A stretch of DNA of 64,000 nt from Leptothrix sp. (in: b-proteobacteria) (lineage in GTDB: Bacteria > Pseudomonadota > Gammaproteobacteria > Burkholderiales > Burkholderiaceae_C): NCBI GenBank assembly GCA_013822265.1, contig PNKD01000002.1:1-64000 (forward strand), given 5' to 3'. Both the position numbers and the translations under genes were made by a program. The notes below the pieces were generated by a model. That model made no database searches. It was not told the DNA's origin and saw only the letters and a list, made by a program, of their open reading frames with translations. Below are positions 29,301 to 35,675 of the stretch, piece by piece. The stretch's first letter is position 1. Each line of letters begins with the position of its first letter.

Positions 29301-32300
29301 CGGCCCAGATCGCCCGCCTGACCGAAGATCAGGTCGCCAACCTCGAAACCGCCGACGTCGCCGCGCTGTCGGTGGCGCAGCTCGCTGCCTTCGGCACCGC
29401 GGCCATCGCGGCGTTGACGACGGCCGGCGTGGCCGCGCTGACCACGGCCCAAGTGGCGAGCCTGAGCACGGCGCAGATCGCCGCCATCGAGGCCGGTGAC
29501 CTGTCCGCGATGACCAGCACCCAGCTGCAGGCCCTGACCACGGCACAGCTGCCGGCACTCACCGCCGGCCAGGCCGCCGCGTTCGTCAGCACCGACATCG
29601 CGCTGCTCAGCGGCACGCAGGTCGCCGCCATCGGCAGCGCCGCCATCGCGGCCTTCAGCACCAACGTCATCAGCGCACTGAGCACGGCCCAGGTGGCCGG
29701 CCTGGTCACCGCCCAGCTGCGTGCGCTGAGCGCCACCCAGGTGGCCGCCATCGGCACCGACGACCTCAACGTGCTGGGCAGCGCGCAGGTGGCCGCGCTG
29801 TCGACCGGCCAGATCGCGGCGCTGACGACGACCCAGCTCGCCGCGCTGGACAACACGCACCTCGGGTACCTGAGCACGGCGCAATTGCGCGCCATCGGCG
29901 CCACCGAACTCACGGCGCTGGACACGACACAGATCCAGGCCCTGTCGACCACGCAGGTGGTCAGCCTCAGCGCCGCGCAGGCGGCCGCCATGGAGACCGC
30001 TGACCTGGCCGCGCTGCTGAACGCGCAGGTGACGGCGCTGTCGACTTCGGCGATCGCGGCACTGAGCCAGGGCCAGTTCGACGCCCTGACCACGGCCCAG
30101 GTGGGCGCCTTGTCGGCGACGCAACTGCGCGCCATCCCGACCGCCACGCTGGTGGCCATGGCCACCGACGACGTGAACGCGCTGAGCGCGCTGCAGTTCG
30201 CCGCGCTGTCGACGGCGCAGGTGGCGGCACTGACGACGACGCAGCTGGCCAACCTCACCGACGCGCTGCTCGGCAGCATGGGCACGGCCCAGTTGGCGGC
30301 CATAGACCCGACCCGGCTCGCCGCGCTGGGCACGTCGGAGTTCGCGGCCCTCACCGCGACGCAGATCGGCGCACTGACGACGGCGCAGGTGGTGGCGATG
30401 GAGACCGCCGACCTGGCCTCGCTGACCGACCTGCAGCTGCGCGGCATGAGCACCGCCGGCATCGCCGCGCTGAGCGCAGCGCAACTGCAGGCGCTGGTGA
30501 CCGGCCAGATCAGCGGGCTCACGACCGCCCAGCTGCGTGCCATCGCGCCCTCGGACCTGGCGCAGATGGAGACGGCCGACCTGGCCCAGCTCAGCCAGAG
30601 CCAGCTCGCCGGGCTGACCACGACGCAGGTGGCGGCGCTGACCACGGCGCAGCTGACCAACCTCAGCGACGCGCAGCTCGGTTACCTGGGCACGGCGCAG
30701 ATCGCGGCCATCGATTCGGGCAAGCTCAACGCACTGTCGACCGACCAGGTCCGCGTGCTGAGCACGGCGCAGATCGCGGCGCTGACCACCGCCCAGGTGG
30801 CCGGCATGGAGACCGTCGACCTCGCCGCGCTGACCACCGACCAGGTGCGTGCGCTGGGCACCGAGGACATCGTGGCCCTGAGTACGACGCAGCTGCAGGC
30901 CCTGGGCACGGCCCAGGTGGCGGCGCTGCGCACCAACCAGGTGGCGGTCATCGAATCGGCCGACCTGGCGCAGATGGAGACGGCCGACCTGGCCGCGATG
31001 GGCACGGCGCAGATCCGCGCGCTGACCTCGGCGCAGGTTGACGCGCTGACGACGACGCAACTCACCAACCTGGGCACCGCACAGCTGGCGGCCATCGGCA
31101 CGGCGCAGATCAGCGCCATCGCCGCGGCCGACCTGAACACCCTGAGCTCGACGCAGTTCCAGGCGCTGGGTACGGCGCAGATCGCCAAGCTGAGCACGGC
31201 CCAGGTCAACGGGCTGGAGACCGAGGACCTGGCCGCGCTGAGCACGGCGCAGGTGCGTGCCATCAGCACCGCCGGCATCAACGCGCTGTCCACCGCGGGC
31301 ATTGAGGCGCTGTCCGGCACCCAGGTGCTGGCGCTGACGACGCAGCAGGTGCGGGCCCTGAGCTCGGCCAACATCACGGCGCTGGAGACCGCCGACCTCG
31401 CCGCGATGAGCGTGAGCCAGATGGCCGCGTTCACCGTCGACCAGCTCGGCGCGATGAGCGCCGGCCAGTTCGCGGCCATGACGACCAAGCAGGTGGCGGG
31501 CCTGAGCATCGGCCAGATCGGGGCCCTCTCGGCCGCTGACCTGGCGCAGTTCACGACGACCCAGTTCGCGGCCATGACCGTGGCGCAAGTGGCGGCGTTC
31601 AGCACCGCCCAGGTCAACGGCATGGACACCGCCGACCTCGCGGCGCTGAGCACGGCGCAGATCCGCGCGCTGACCACGGCCAGCATCGCCGCACTGAGCA
31701 CCGCCGGCCTCGAGGCGCTGAGCACCGCCCAGGTGGCGGCGCTGACCACGACGCAGGTGCAGGCGATAGAGGTTGCCGACATCGCCGCGCTGCAGACCGC
31801 CGACCTGGTGGCGATGGGCACGGCGCAGATCGCGGCGCTGAGCACGGCGCAGATCGACGCGCTGAGCACCGGCCAGCTGGCCGCGTTGACCACCGCCCAG
31901 GTGGCCGCGCTGACCACGGCGCAGCTGCAGGCGCTCAGCGGTGCCGAGCTGTCGGCGCTGGACAGCGCGCAGATCACCGCGCTGACCACGGCGCAGATCG
32001 CCAGCCTGGGCACGGCGCAGATCGCGGCGCTGGACAACGCCGACCTGGCGGTGCTGAGCACGGCGCAGGTGCGTGCGCTGAGCACCGACAACATCGCGGC
32101 GCTGGGCACGGCGCAGGTGGCCGCACTCGGCACGGCGCAGGTCGCCGCGCTGAGCACGGCGCAGGTACAGGCCATCGAGACGGCCGACCTCGTGGCGATG
32201 GAGTCGGCCGACCTGCGCGCCTTCACCAGCGCCCAGATCGCGGCGCTGAGCAGCGCGCAGATCGACGCGCTGACGACGGTGCAGCTGGGCCAGCTCACGA

Positions 32301-33316
32301 CCACGCAGGTGGCATCGCTGAGCACGGCGCAGCTGGCGCAGCTGGACACGGCCGACATCGCCGCGCTGAGCACCGAGCAGTTCGCGGCGCTGACGACGGC
32401 ACAGATCGCCGCGCTGAGCACCGACCAGATCATCGGTCTGGCCACGGTCGACATCGCGGCGCTGACCACGGTCCAGGCGCGCGCGCTGACCGTCGACCAG
32501 ATCACCGCGCTGACCACCGAACAGGTGGTGGCGCTGGAGACTGCCGACCTCGGCGCGATGACGATGACCCAGTACAACGCCTTCGAGGGTGAGGACTGGG
32601 CGGCGATGAGCACGGCGCAGTTCGCCGCGCTGCAGGCCGTGACGCCCATCGTGCTGGACCTGAACGGCGACGGCGTGCAGACGCTGGCCGCTGCCGACGG
32701 CGTGAACTTCGACCTCAGCGGCCTGGGCCAGGCCACGCAGGTGGGTTGGGCCAGCGCACAGGACGGCCTGCTGGTGCGCGACATCAACGGCGACGGTGCC
32801 ATCAACGACGGGCGCGAGCTCTTCGGGGCGGCCACCGAGTTGGCCAACGGCCAGCGTGCCGGTGACGGCTACCGTGCAATGGCCGCGCTGGACAGCAACG
32901 GCGACGGCAGTCTGACGGCCGCCGACGAGAAGTTCGGCGAACTCAAGCTCTGGGTCGACGGCAACAGCGACGGCGTCACCGACGCCGGCGAGCTGAAGGG
33001 GCTGGCGGACTTCGGCATCACCGCCATCGACCTCGACTTCGCCAAGGGCAGCGAGCTGAACAACGGCAACCTGCTGGGCCTGACGGGCAGCTACACGAAG
33101 GACGACGGCAGCACCGCCGCGATGGCCGACGTGTGGTTCGCCAAGCAGGCCGACGCCCCGGCGCTGGGCGACCTGCTCGCGGCCCCGGCAGCCACGCTGC
33201 TGGCCGACGCCGGCAGCACGCAGGCCGCCACGGCCGCGGCACCGGCCGCGGTGGCGACCATCGGCCGCGTGGCGATGGACGACGAACTGCTGCGCGCCCA
33301 GACGCCGCTGATCTGA
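20372..33316 (+). CDS. Giant octapeptide-repeat protein with C-terminal calcium-binding module (predicted type I secretion substrate)
   Basis: The protein has 4,314 residues. From about residue 8 to 4,088 it is built of about 500 tandem octads of the form [STGDE]-T-A-Q-[VI]-A-A-L, with acidic variants (ETADLAAL). Residues 4,090-4,314 form a module found at the end of many secreted RTX-like proteins such as Neisseria FrpC: PIVLDLNGDGVQTL, DGLLVRDINGDGAINDGRELFG, DSNGDGSLTAADEKFGELK, DGNSDGVTDAGEL, with four DxNxDG-type calcium loops. There is no signal peptide, which fits C-terminal type I secretion. I saw no Cys in the repeats, few aromatics and few basic residues, so the protein is very acidic. 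AAAGGA lies eight bases before the ATG. A role in adhesion or biofilm is an inference from size, calcium module and neighbours. Confidence 0.9.
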   Translation: MATLIPNFTPAQIAVMGTAQIAALTTEDWAAFSTAQIVALTQTQIPAIANSGLRVLTGEQIAAFEPTDVTRFTSAQVQAFSTGQIQALTTAQVAVLQSQQVQALSTAQLTAMQTADVAVLSTLAVAAMGSAQVAALSTAQVVAMETGQIAALSTAAVRALTAAQVNALSTADIEALTSAQVGALTSTQLRLLDTVDIRAISAADIPALGTAGLAALTSTQFAALSTAQIQALSSSQLAGMGTAQIRQLTAEQVAALDTADVAALSTVQLAALSTAAIPGLADAAIAALSTAQIAALTTAQIRAIGSASIDALETADIAALSTTQVAALSGTQAAAMETADLAVLSTAQIRALNTAAVDALTSTQIQALGTAQVAAMTTAQLAKLDTITESQLAALTTAQVASLGAAYGESLTTADLAAMSTAQLRLLSTGAISGLDSADIGVLSTEQINALTVGQLAAIGTAAVAGLATEDLAALGTARITALNSAQIGALSNSQIGALSTAQVAALTANQLDGIGSAGLDALSTTQVAALTATQLGSLTSAQVSGLTADFGVLTSTQVNGLSSEAIAALGSALTSADIVTLAAGPMAGVTTAQFNSIAAADLPSLSVAQIKALNTAVIASLDTAEVAALTSTQVAGLSAAQVAALGANVAQLDGDLGALTASQIAAMTTAQIAALTADFGDLGSAQVAGLTRDQLSALGSDINLLSTAQFTALTASQIAGLSTAQVSGLETADFAALNSRQVAAISTAAIDALTTTQVNSLSTEQVQGLTAAQLTAIGTAGLAAFETADLAALTATQMRGLSTAMLDALSTAQAAAFGATQLAALSTAQLGALFAGNASSTIDLGSLQPTQIGALSTAAIAALTTAQVSSLSTAQLASMTTAQVRALETVDLAVLTTAQLAAFGSAQIGALSTEQLASLTTADVATLSAAQIAGLTSTQIAGMSPERLNALSTEQFAALSSAQVARFSTAQVAALETADLAAIGSNAVKGLSSAAMAALSADAVGALGTAQLASLTTAQLRAIDADDLSALGTADIAALTTAQIAALTTTQVEALSAAQLGALTSGAAGQLAALSSTQMRAIAADELASLGTAAYTSLTTAQIAALTTDQAAALETADLAQLGSAQIRALGTQALAAMDGTQVAALGSGLGTAQMAALTTTQLRALDPDDLTGLSSAQIAQLSSAQLRVLSTAQLDALSADQMAGLSTAQIAQLSTIQVASLDAADLASLSTSQFTGFTTAQVATFTTAQLAAMEAADLAALAADRFAVINTANIAALDAGQVAAITPTQAAAMGTAQLRAIDAEDLASMSTATLAALSGTQVLALTSTQLAALTPEQLAGLGTAQVTGLSAAQIAAMTPEQLNALSTDQFAALGSAQLAAITPAQMSQLEAADFAALTPAQVRVLSAAQIEAVTADTLQALTTAQAAVLSTAQVRAILPAALAQMETADLAALGTAQIAALTDAQVNALVGDQLAALTSGQVRALSTAQLALLDADDIGALGTAQLAQLTTAQVASLGAPQVAALEADDVAALSTAQLAALSPANVAALTLDATAGLSTAHVAALTTAQIAALETADLAGMSTANLRALSTAQVRALSGSQLDALDAAQVAALTTAQVAALDTAQIAGIEAGILAAMDTAQFAVLGTAQVAALTTAQAAALETADLVALGASKITALSAQNLAAMDGSQLAGLSTAQVAALSTAQVAAIDAADLPGMGTTNLAALSTAAIRALSTAQLDALEAEQLASLGTAQVAALSAVQVASLQPADLAAMTTGQFAALGTAQMAAITTAQAAELQTADVAALSTAQLRALGAAQVGQLTVEAVQALTTAQVGALTTAQVAALTPDQIAGMQTADVAMLSSTQLAALSSTQFEAFTTAQLAALGSGQVLGWSPAHIAALTPENLAGLGTDQFRALSTAQIAAITSAQASSLETADIAVLSTAQVRALTAGVVGALSNDAIVALGTAQVAALTTAQVAALSGEQVAALQTADLAAMGTAQIAALSPAQLEALGTEQVASLTSRQVAALSTTQFAALEAADLAAMGTAQYRTLSTAQLGALTTEQAAALEGADIAVLNAVQVRALSTEAIAALSTAAIAGMGTVQFGALSQAQLAALNAEQMAAIETADLAAIGAPLLATLSTAQLDALGTAQLANLTTRQVAALTTAQFAAIEGSELAAMGTAQFKAMGTAQIAALTATQAATLEAADLAVLGTAQIRALSTEALSAIAAAHMPSLTTAQMAAMATEQVQALTADQMANLASDDLRALTTAQIQALGTAQIEALTSAQVGQLTSAQIGALTTAQFAAFDAEDQVALGTGAYAALGTAQIAAMSPEQAAALGTGVIAALGTAQIRAFSTEALAGLGSASVVALGSAQVAALTTTQVAGLAANVLEALETGDLAAMGTDQLGAFSAEQLNLLSSSQLGSLTSKQVAALSTEQIAGIEAGGLAAMGTAQFVAMTTAQLAALTTDQAAALEAADVAVLSVNQVKALTPETFGALSTAAVAALSTAHAAALGTAQVGALAAGNLAALETADLVKLGTAQVNALGVDGLTALGTAQLTALTSTQVAGLDSGLLAGLASDTLNTLSSSQFAALKTAQVAALTEEQITGLQAADLAAFGTAQMRALTDGQVTALSAAQVAGLGTLQVAALSTAQLAAMDLTDFTGMGTAQFAALTTAQMASLSADQIAAMDTADVAALGSAQLRAIAPANVSAFTAEALQALTTAQVPTLTTAQIAALDAAALASMDTADVALLGTAQVAALTADQLGAMGTAQFAALTATQAAALTTTQLAELAVGSLNALGTAQFQALTTRQIAALTGEQIGALETADLAALGSLQLRALGAEQLAALTTASIGALGTAQVAALSTAQIALIEADDLAAMGTAQLRALSAAQVAAITAGQAAALDSADLAALGTGTIASLNTAAVAALTTASVAGLSTDQIPLLSTAQIRALEPSVLAALGTAQIGALGTAQIARLTEDQVANLETADVAALSVAQLAAFGTAAIAALTTAGVAALTTAQVASLSTAQIAAIEAGDLSAMTSTQLQALTTAQLPALTAGQAAAFVSTDIALLSGTQVAAIGSAAIAAFSTNVISALSTAQVAGLVTAQLRALSATQVAAIGTDDLNVLGSAQVAALSTGQIAALTTTQLAALDNTHLGYLSTAQLRAIGATELTALDTTQIQALSTTQVVSLSAAQAAAMETADLAALLNAQVTALSTSAIAALSQGQFDALTTAQVGALSATQLRAIPTATLVAMATDDVNALSALQFAALSTAQVAALTTTQLANLTDALLGSMGTAQLAAIDPTRLAALGTSEFAALTATQIGALTTAQVVAMETADLASLTDLQLRGMSTAGIAALSAAQLQALVTGQISGLTTAQLRAIAPSDLAQMETADLAQLSQSQLAGLTTTQVAALTTAQLTNLSDAQLGYLGTAQIAAIDSGKLNALSTDQVRVLSTAQIAALTTAQVAGMETVDLAALTTDQVRALGTEDIVALSTTQLQALGTAQVAALRTNQVAVIESADLAQMETADLAAMGTAQIRALTSAQVDALTTTQLTNLGTAQLAAIGTAQISAIAAADLNTLSSTQFQALGTAQIAKLSTAQVNGLETEDLAALSTAQVRAISTAGINALSTAGIEALSGTQVLALTTQQVRALSSANITALETADLAAMSVSQMAAFTVDQLGAMSAGQFAAMTTKQVAGLSIGQIGALSAADLAQFTTTQFAAMTVAQVAAFSTAQVNGMDTADLAALSTAQIRALTTASIAALSTAGLEALSTAQVAALTTTQVQAIEVADIAALQTADLVAMGTAQIAALSTAQIDALSTGQLAALTTAQVAALTTAQLQALSGAELSALDSAQITALTTAQIASLGTAQIAALDNADLAVLSTAQVRALSTDNIAALGTAQVAALGTAQVAALSTAQVQAIETADLVAMESADLRAFTSAQIAALSSAQIDALTTVQLGQLTTTQVASLSTAQLAQLDTADIAALSTEQFAALTTAQIAALSTDQIIGLATVDIAALTTVQARALTVDQITALTTEQVVALETADLGAMTMTQYNAFEGEDWAAMSTAQFAALQAVTPIVLDLNGDGVQTLAAADGVNFDLSGLGQATQVGWASAQDGLLVRDINGDGAINDGRELFGAATELANGQRAGDGYRAMAALDSNGDGSLTAADEKFGELKLWVDGNSDGVTDAGELKGLADFGITAIDLDFAKGSELNNGNLLGLTGSYTKDDGSTAAMADVWFAKQADAPALGDLLAAPAATLLADAGSTQAATAAAPAAVATIGRVAMDDELLRAQTPLI
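20396..32636 (+). repeat. 24-bp octad tandem array with a 408-bp (17-octad) higher-order period
   Basis: The basic unit is 24 bp (eight codons, for example CTGAGCACGGCGCAGGTGGC plus GGC-type endings). A second period of 408 bp is marked by an acidic octad followed by a [ST]TAQxRAL octad. The first codon of that octad falls at 24137, 24545, 24953, 25361, 25769, 26177, 26585, 26993, 27401, 27809 and 28217, and again at 29585, 29993, 30401, 30809, 31217, 31625, 32033 and 32441: every step is exactly 408. Between the two runs the phase slips by 240-bp (10-octad) steps. The part before about 23700 is less regular and contains small insertions. Confidence 0.95.
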
Positions 33317-33330
33317 GGCTGACGACGGCC

Positions 33331-33376
33331 GCGCCGGGCCGGGTGGCCTCCTTGCGGGGGTGGCCCGGTCCGGCGC
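33331..33376 (+). terminator. Long hairpin after the giant repeat gene
   Basis: The arms GCGCCGGGCCGGG (33331-33343) and CCCGGTCCGGCGC (33364-33376) pair over 13 positions with one G-T wobble, 14 bases past the stop codon. The 20-base loop can itself pair partly (CCTCC with GGGGG). There is no T-tract, so it may be a processing or stabilising structure or a weak terminator. Confidence 0.6.
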
Positions 33377-33695
33377 ACTGGTGAGGCCGAGAAGTTGCCC
33401 TGTCGTTGCGGCAGCGACAGCGACTTGGCGATGACCGCCCCACGGCACACCGCCGGCCCGTGCACGAGTGCGTGGGTGCCGGGCCGGCAGCGGGTCACGG
33501 CAACGCGGTCCGCCGGGCTCAAGCCGCTGCGGCGGTGTGTCGATGGACCCAAGGTTGGCCCCAGAATGCCTGGAACGAAGAAGGGCGGTGCCGGCGGGGT
33601 CTCGATGCCGCGGGGGCGCGGCGCCATGGAGCGCATGGCGGCGCGCCCGATCCGGTGCCCGTGCTGCCGACGTCTCGTCCTCGCTGGAGCGGAAC
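33377..33695. other. Intergenic region upstream of the diguanylate cyclase
   Basis: No gene is supported here. One feature is a weak echo of the promoter before the giant gene: CTCAAG (33518-33523), a 16-base gap, then TCGATGG (33540-33546), about 150 bases before the cyclase ATG. The -35-like part matches exactly and the spacing is the same, but the -10-like part is poor, so I would not call it a promoter. Confidence 0.3.
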
Positions 33696-35540
33696 ATGCA
33701 CTTTCACCTTTGGCCACGGCTGTCAGTGCGGACCAAGCTGCGCCTGATCATCGGCCTGCAGTCGCTGGGCATCGTCGTAGGCGGATCGGTCGCCATGCAG
33801 GCGCTGTCGCAGTCGCAGGCCGTGACGCGCGTCGTCGTGAACCAGGCCGCCGCGCTGAGCCAGCTGCAAAGCGCCGACATAGCGCACGAAGGCCTGCGCT
33901 CGATCGTGTACGCCTCGCTCCATGACGGCGATGTCGACAAGGTGCGGCTGGCAACGGAAGCCAGGCAATATTCGCAGCGCATGCGCATGGCCCTCGAGCA
34001 CCTGGGCGGGATCAAGATCGAGCCCGAACTGCAAGTCGGGCTGGCCGAGGGGCAGGGCGTCGCGGCGCGCTTTGTGGAGACCGCAGAGCGCCTGATCGAC
34101 ACGGCGATGATCGACCGCCGGGCCGCCGAGGCGCGGCTGCCCGAGTTCAACCGGGTGTTCGACGAACTGATGGCCGTGTTCGATCACCACACCGCCGTGC
34201 TGCGCGAGCGCAACGACCGGGCAGTGGCGCAGGTCGAGGAAGTCAGGACCTGGGCACTGCAGTTCATCGCGGCCACGGTGCTCGCCGGTCTGGCACTGAC
34301 GATGGCCGTGATCGGCTGGATCGGCCGCTCGATCCGCCTTTCCCTGCAGCGGATCGAGGGTGTCGCGTCGGCGGTGGCCGCGGGTGACCTCGAACGGCGG
34401 GCCGAAGCCGAGGCCACGGACGAAGTCGGGCGCCTCGGACACGCCGTCAACGCGATGGCCGACAAGCTCAAACAACTGCTGGACCAGGCCCTCGGCGACG
34501 CCGAGCGCCACCGCTTCGGCGCCGAGCTCAACGACGCATTGGAGATGGCGGAGTCGGAAGCGGACGTTTATCGGGTCGTGCAGCACGCGATGGGCAGCGT
34601 GGCGCCCGGCAGTCCGATGGAGCTGCTGGTGTCGGACTCGAGTCGCGCCTCGCTGCAGCGGGCGACCGGACACGGCGCCGTCGGCTGCACGGTGACTTCG
34701 CCCTACGCCTGCCAGGCGGTTCGCCGGGGCAGCAGCCTCGTCTTCGACAACAGCCAGGCGTTGAACGCGTGCCCTCGCCTGCGCGATCGCCCGACGGCCT
34801 GCGGCGCCGTCTCGGCGGTGTGCGTGCCGCTGCCCTTCATGGGGCACGCGCTCGGCGTGCTGCACGTGACCGGCCCGGCGGGGCAGGCGCCGTCACCACG
34901 CCAGGTGAGCCAGCTGGTGGCCGTCGGCACGCAGGCCGCGGCGCGCATCGGCGTGGTCAGGGCCTTCGAGCACACCCAGCTGCAGGCCTCTACCGATGCC
35001 GCCACCGGCCTGGCCAACCGGCGCGCGTTCGAGGCCACGATCGGCGAGCTGCTGCGCACGAAGCAGCCGTTTGCCTTGTTGATGGCCGACCTTGACCGGT
35101 TCAAGGCGCTCAACGACACCCATGGCCATCCGGCGGGCGACGCCGCGCTGCGCTTGTTCGCCGACACGATGAAGAGCATCGTCCGCGCGCAGGACACGGT
35201 GGCGCGCTGGGGCGGCGAGGAGTTCGCCGTCATCCTGCCGACCACGGGTGCCGACGAAGCGGCCGAATGGGCCGAGCGGGCCCGATCGGCACTGGCGGCC
35301 GCGCTGACGAACGGCAAGGTGCCGCGGTTCACCGTCAGCTTCGGCATCGCCGACTCGACGATGGGAACTTGCCTCGAGGACTTGACCCGCATTGCCGACG
35401 AGGCGCTGTACCGCTCCAAGGAGTCGGGTCGCGACTGCGCCACCGTGGGCGGCCCCCTCGCCGCGAGCGAGAGTCCGGGGCGTCAGAGCAGCGCGCACAC
35501 GGCCGCGGTCGACCCCCAAACGCTGCACCAGACGTCCTGA
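33696..35540 (+). CDS. Membrane diguanylate cyclase (periplasmic sensor-HAMP-GAF-GGDEF)
   Basis: The protein makes cyclic di-GMP from two GTP. Its 614 residues contain a membrane helix (about 15-35), a periplasmic helical sensor region (36-185), a second helix (about 188-210), a HAMP linker (211-265), a GAF-like domain (about 275-425, with SPYACQAVRRG and ACGAVSAVCVPLPFMGHALGVLH) and a GGDEF domain (430-600). The active-site motif is an intact GGEEF (506-510), with the inhibitory RxxD site (RAQD, 497-500) the usual five residues before it, so the product should inhibit the enzyme. GGAGCGG precedes the ATG. Its position after the giant secreted protein suggests control of surface attachment. 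Confidence 0.93.
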   Translation: MHFHLWPRLSVRTKLRLIIGLQSLGIVVGGSVAMQALSQSQAVTRVVVNQAAALSQLQSADIAHEGLRSIVYASLHDGDVDKVRLATEARQYSQRMRMALEHLGGIKIEPELQVGLAEGQGVAARFVETAERLIDTAMIDRRAAEARLPEFNRVFDELMAVFDHHTAVLRERNDRAVAQVEEVRTWALQFIAATVLAGLALTMAVIGWIGRSIRLSLQRIEGVASAVAAGDLERRAEAEATDEVGRLGHAVNAMADKLKQLLDQALGDAERHRFGAELNDALEMAESEADVYRVVQHAMGSVAPGSPMELLVSDSSRASLQRATGHGAVGCTVTSPYACQAVRRGSSLVFDNSQALNACPRLRDRPTACGAVSAVCVPLPFMGHALGVLHVTGPAGQAPSPRQVSQLVAVGTQAAARIGVVRAFEHTQLQASTDAATGLANRRAFEATIGELLRTKQPFALLMADLDRFKALNDTHGHPAGDAALRLFADTMKSIVRAQDTVARWGGEEFAVILPTTGADEAAEWAERARSALAAALTNGKVPRFTVSFGIADSTMGTCLEDLTRIADEALYRSKESGRDCATVGGPLAASESPGRQSSAHTAAVDPQTLHQTS

Positions 35541-35675
35541 GCCCCGGGCCTTTCGCCACGCGGCCGGCAGACGAGATCGCTTCAGTCAGCGACCCCGCAA
35601 CCGTGCCCTTGGGCTCGCTGCGCCGTCGGCTCGATGCGTTCGACCAGAGCGCCGACGCCGCGGCGGTGAGCGCGT

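Noticed and set aside
20396..32636. Reading the direct repeats as a CRISPR or minisatellite array
   Set aside because: Units are contiguous without spacers and in frame with a single long coding sequence; variation is mostly at third codon positions, as expected for a protein under selection.
20396..32636. Ice-nucleation or TAL-effector type repeat protein
   Set aside because: Ice-nucleation proteins also use eight-residue steps, but with AGYGST-type sequences. TAL repeats are 33-35 residues and share only a short LTPEQ-like resemblance.
26786..33697. A 2,303-codon open frame on the minus strand, and others of 976 and 1,102 codons across 23642-27333
   Set aside because: They are antisense shadows of the octad array. 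A 24-bp repeat keeps every frame in step, so a frame without stops in one unit stays open over the array. Their translations are low-complexity (RRAQRGDLR-type), and the plus-strand product ends in a genuine calcium-binding module.
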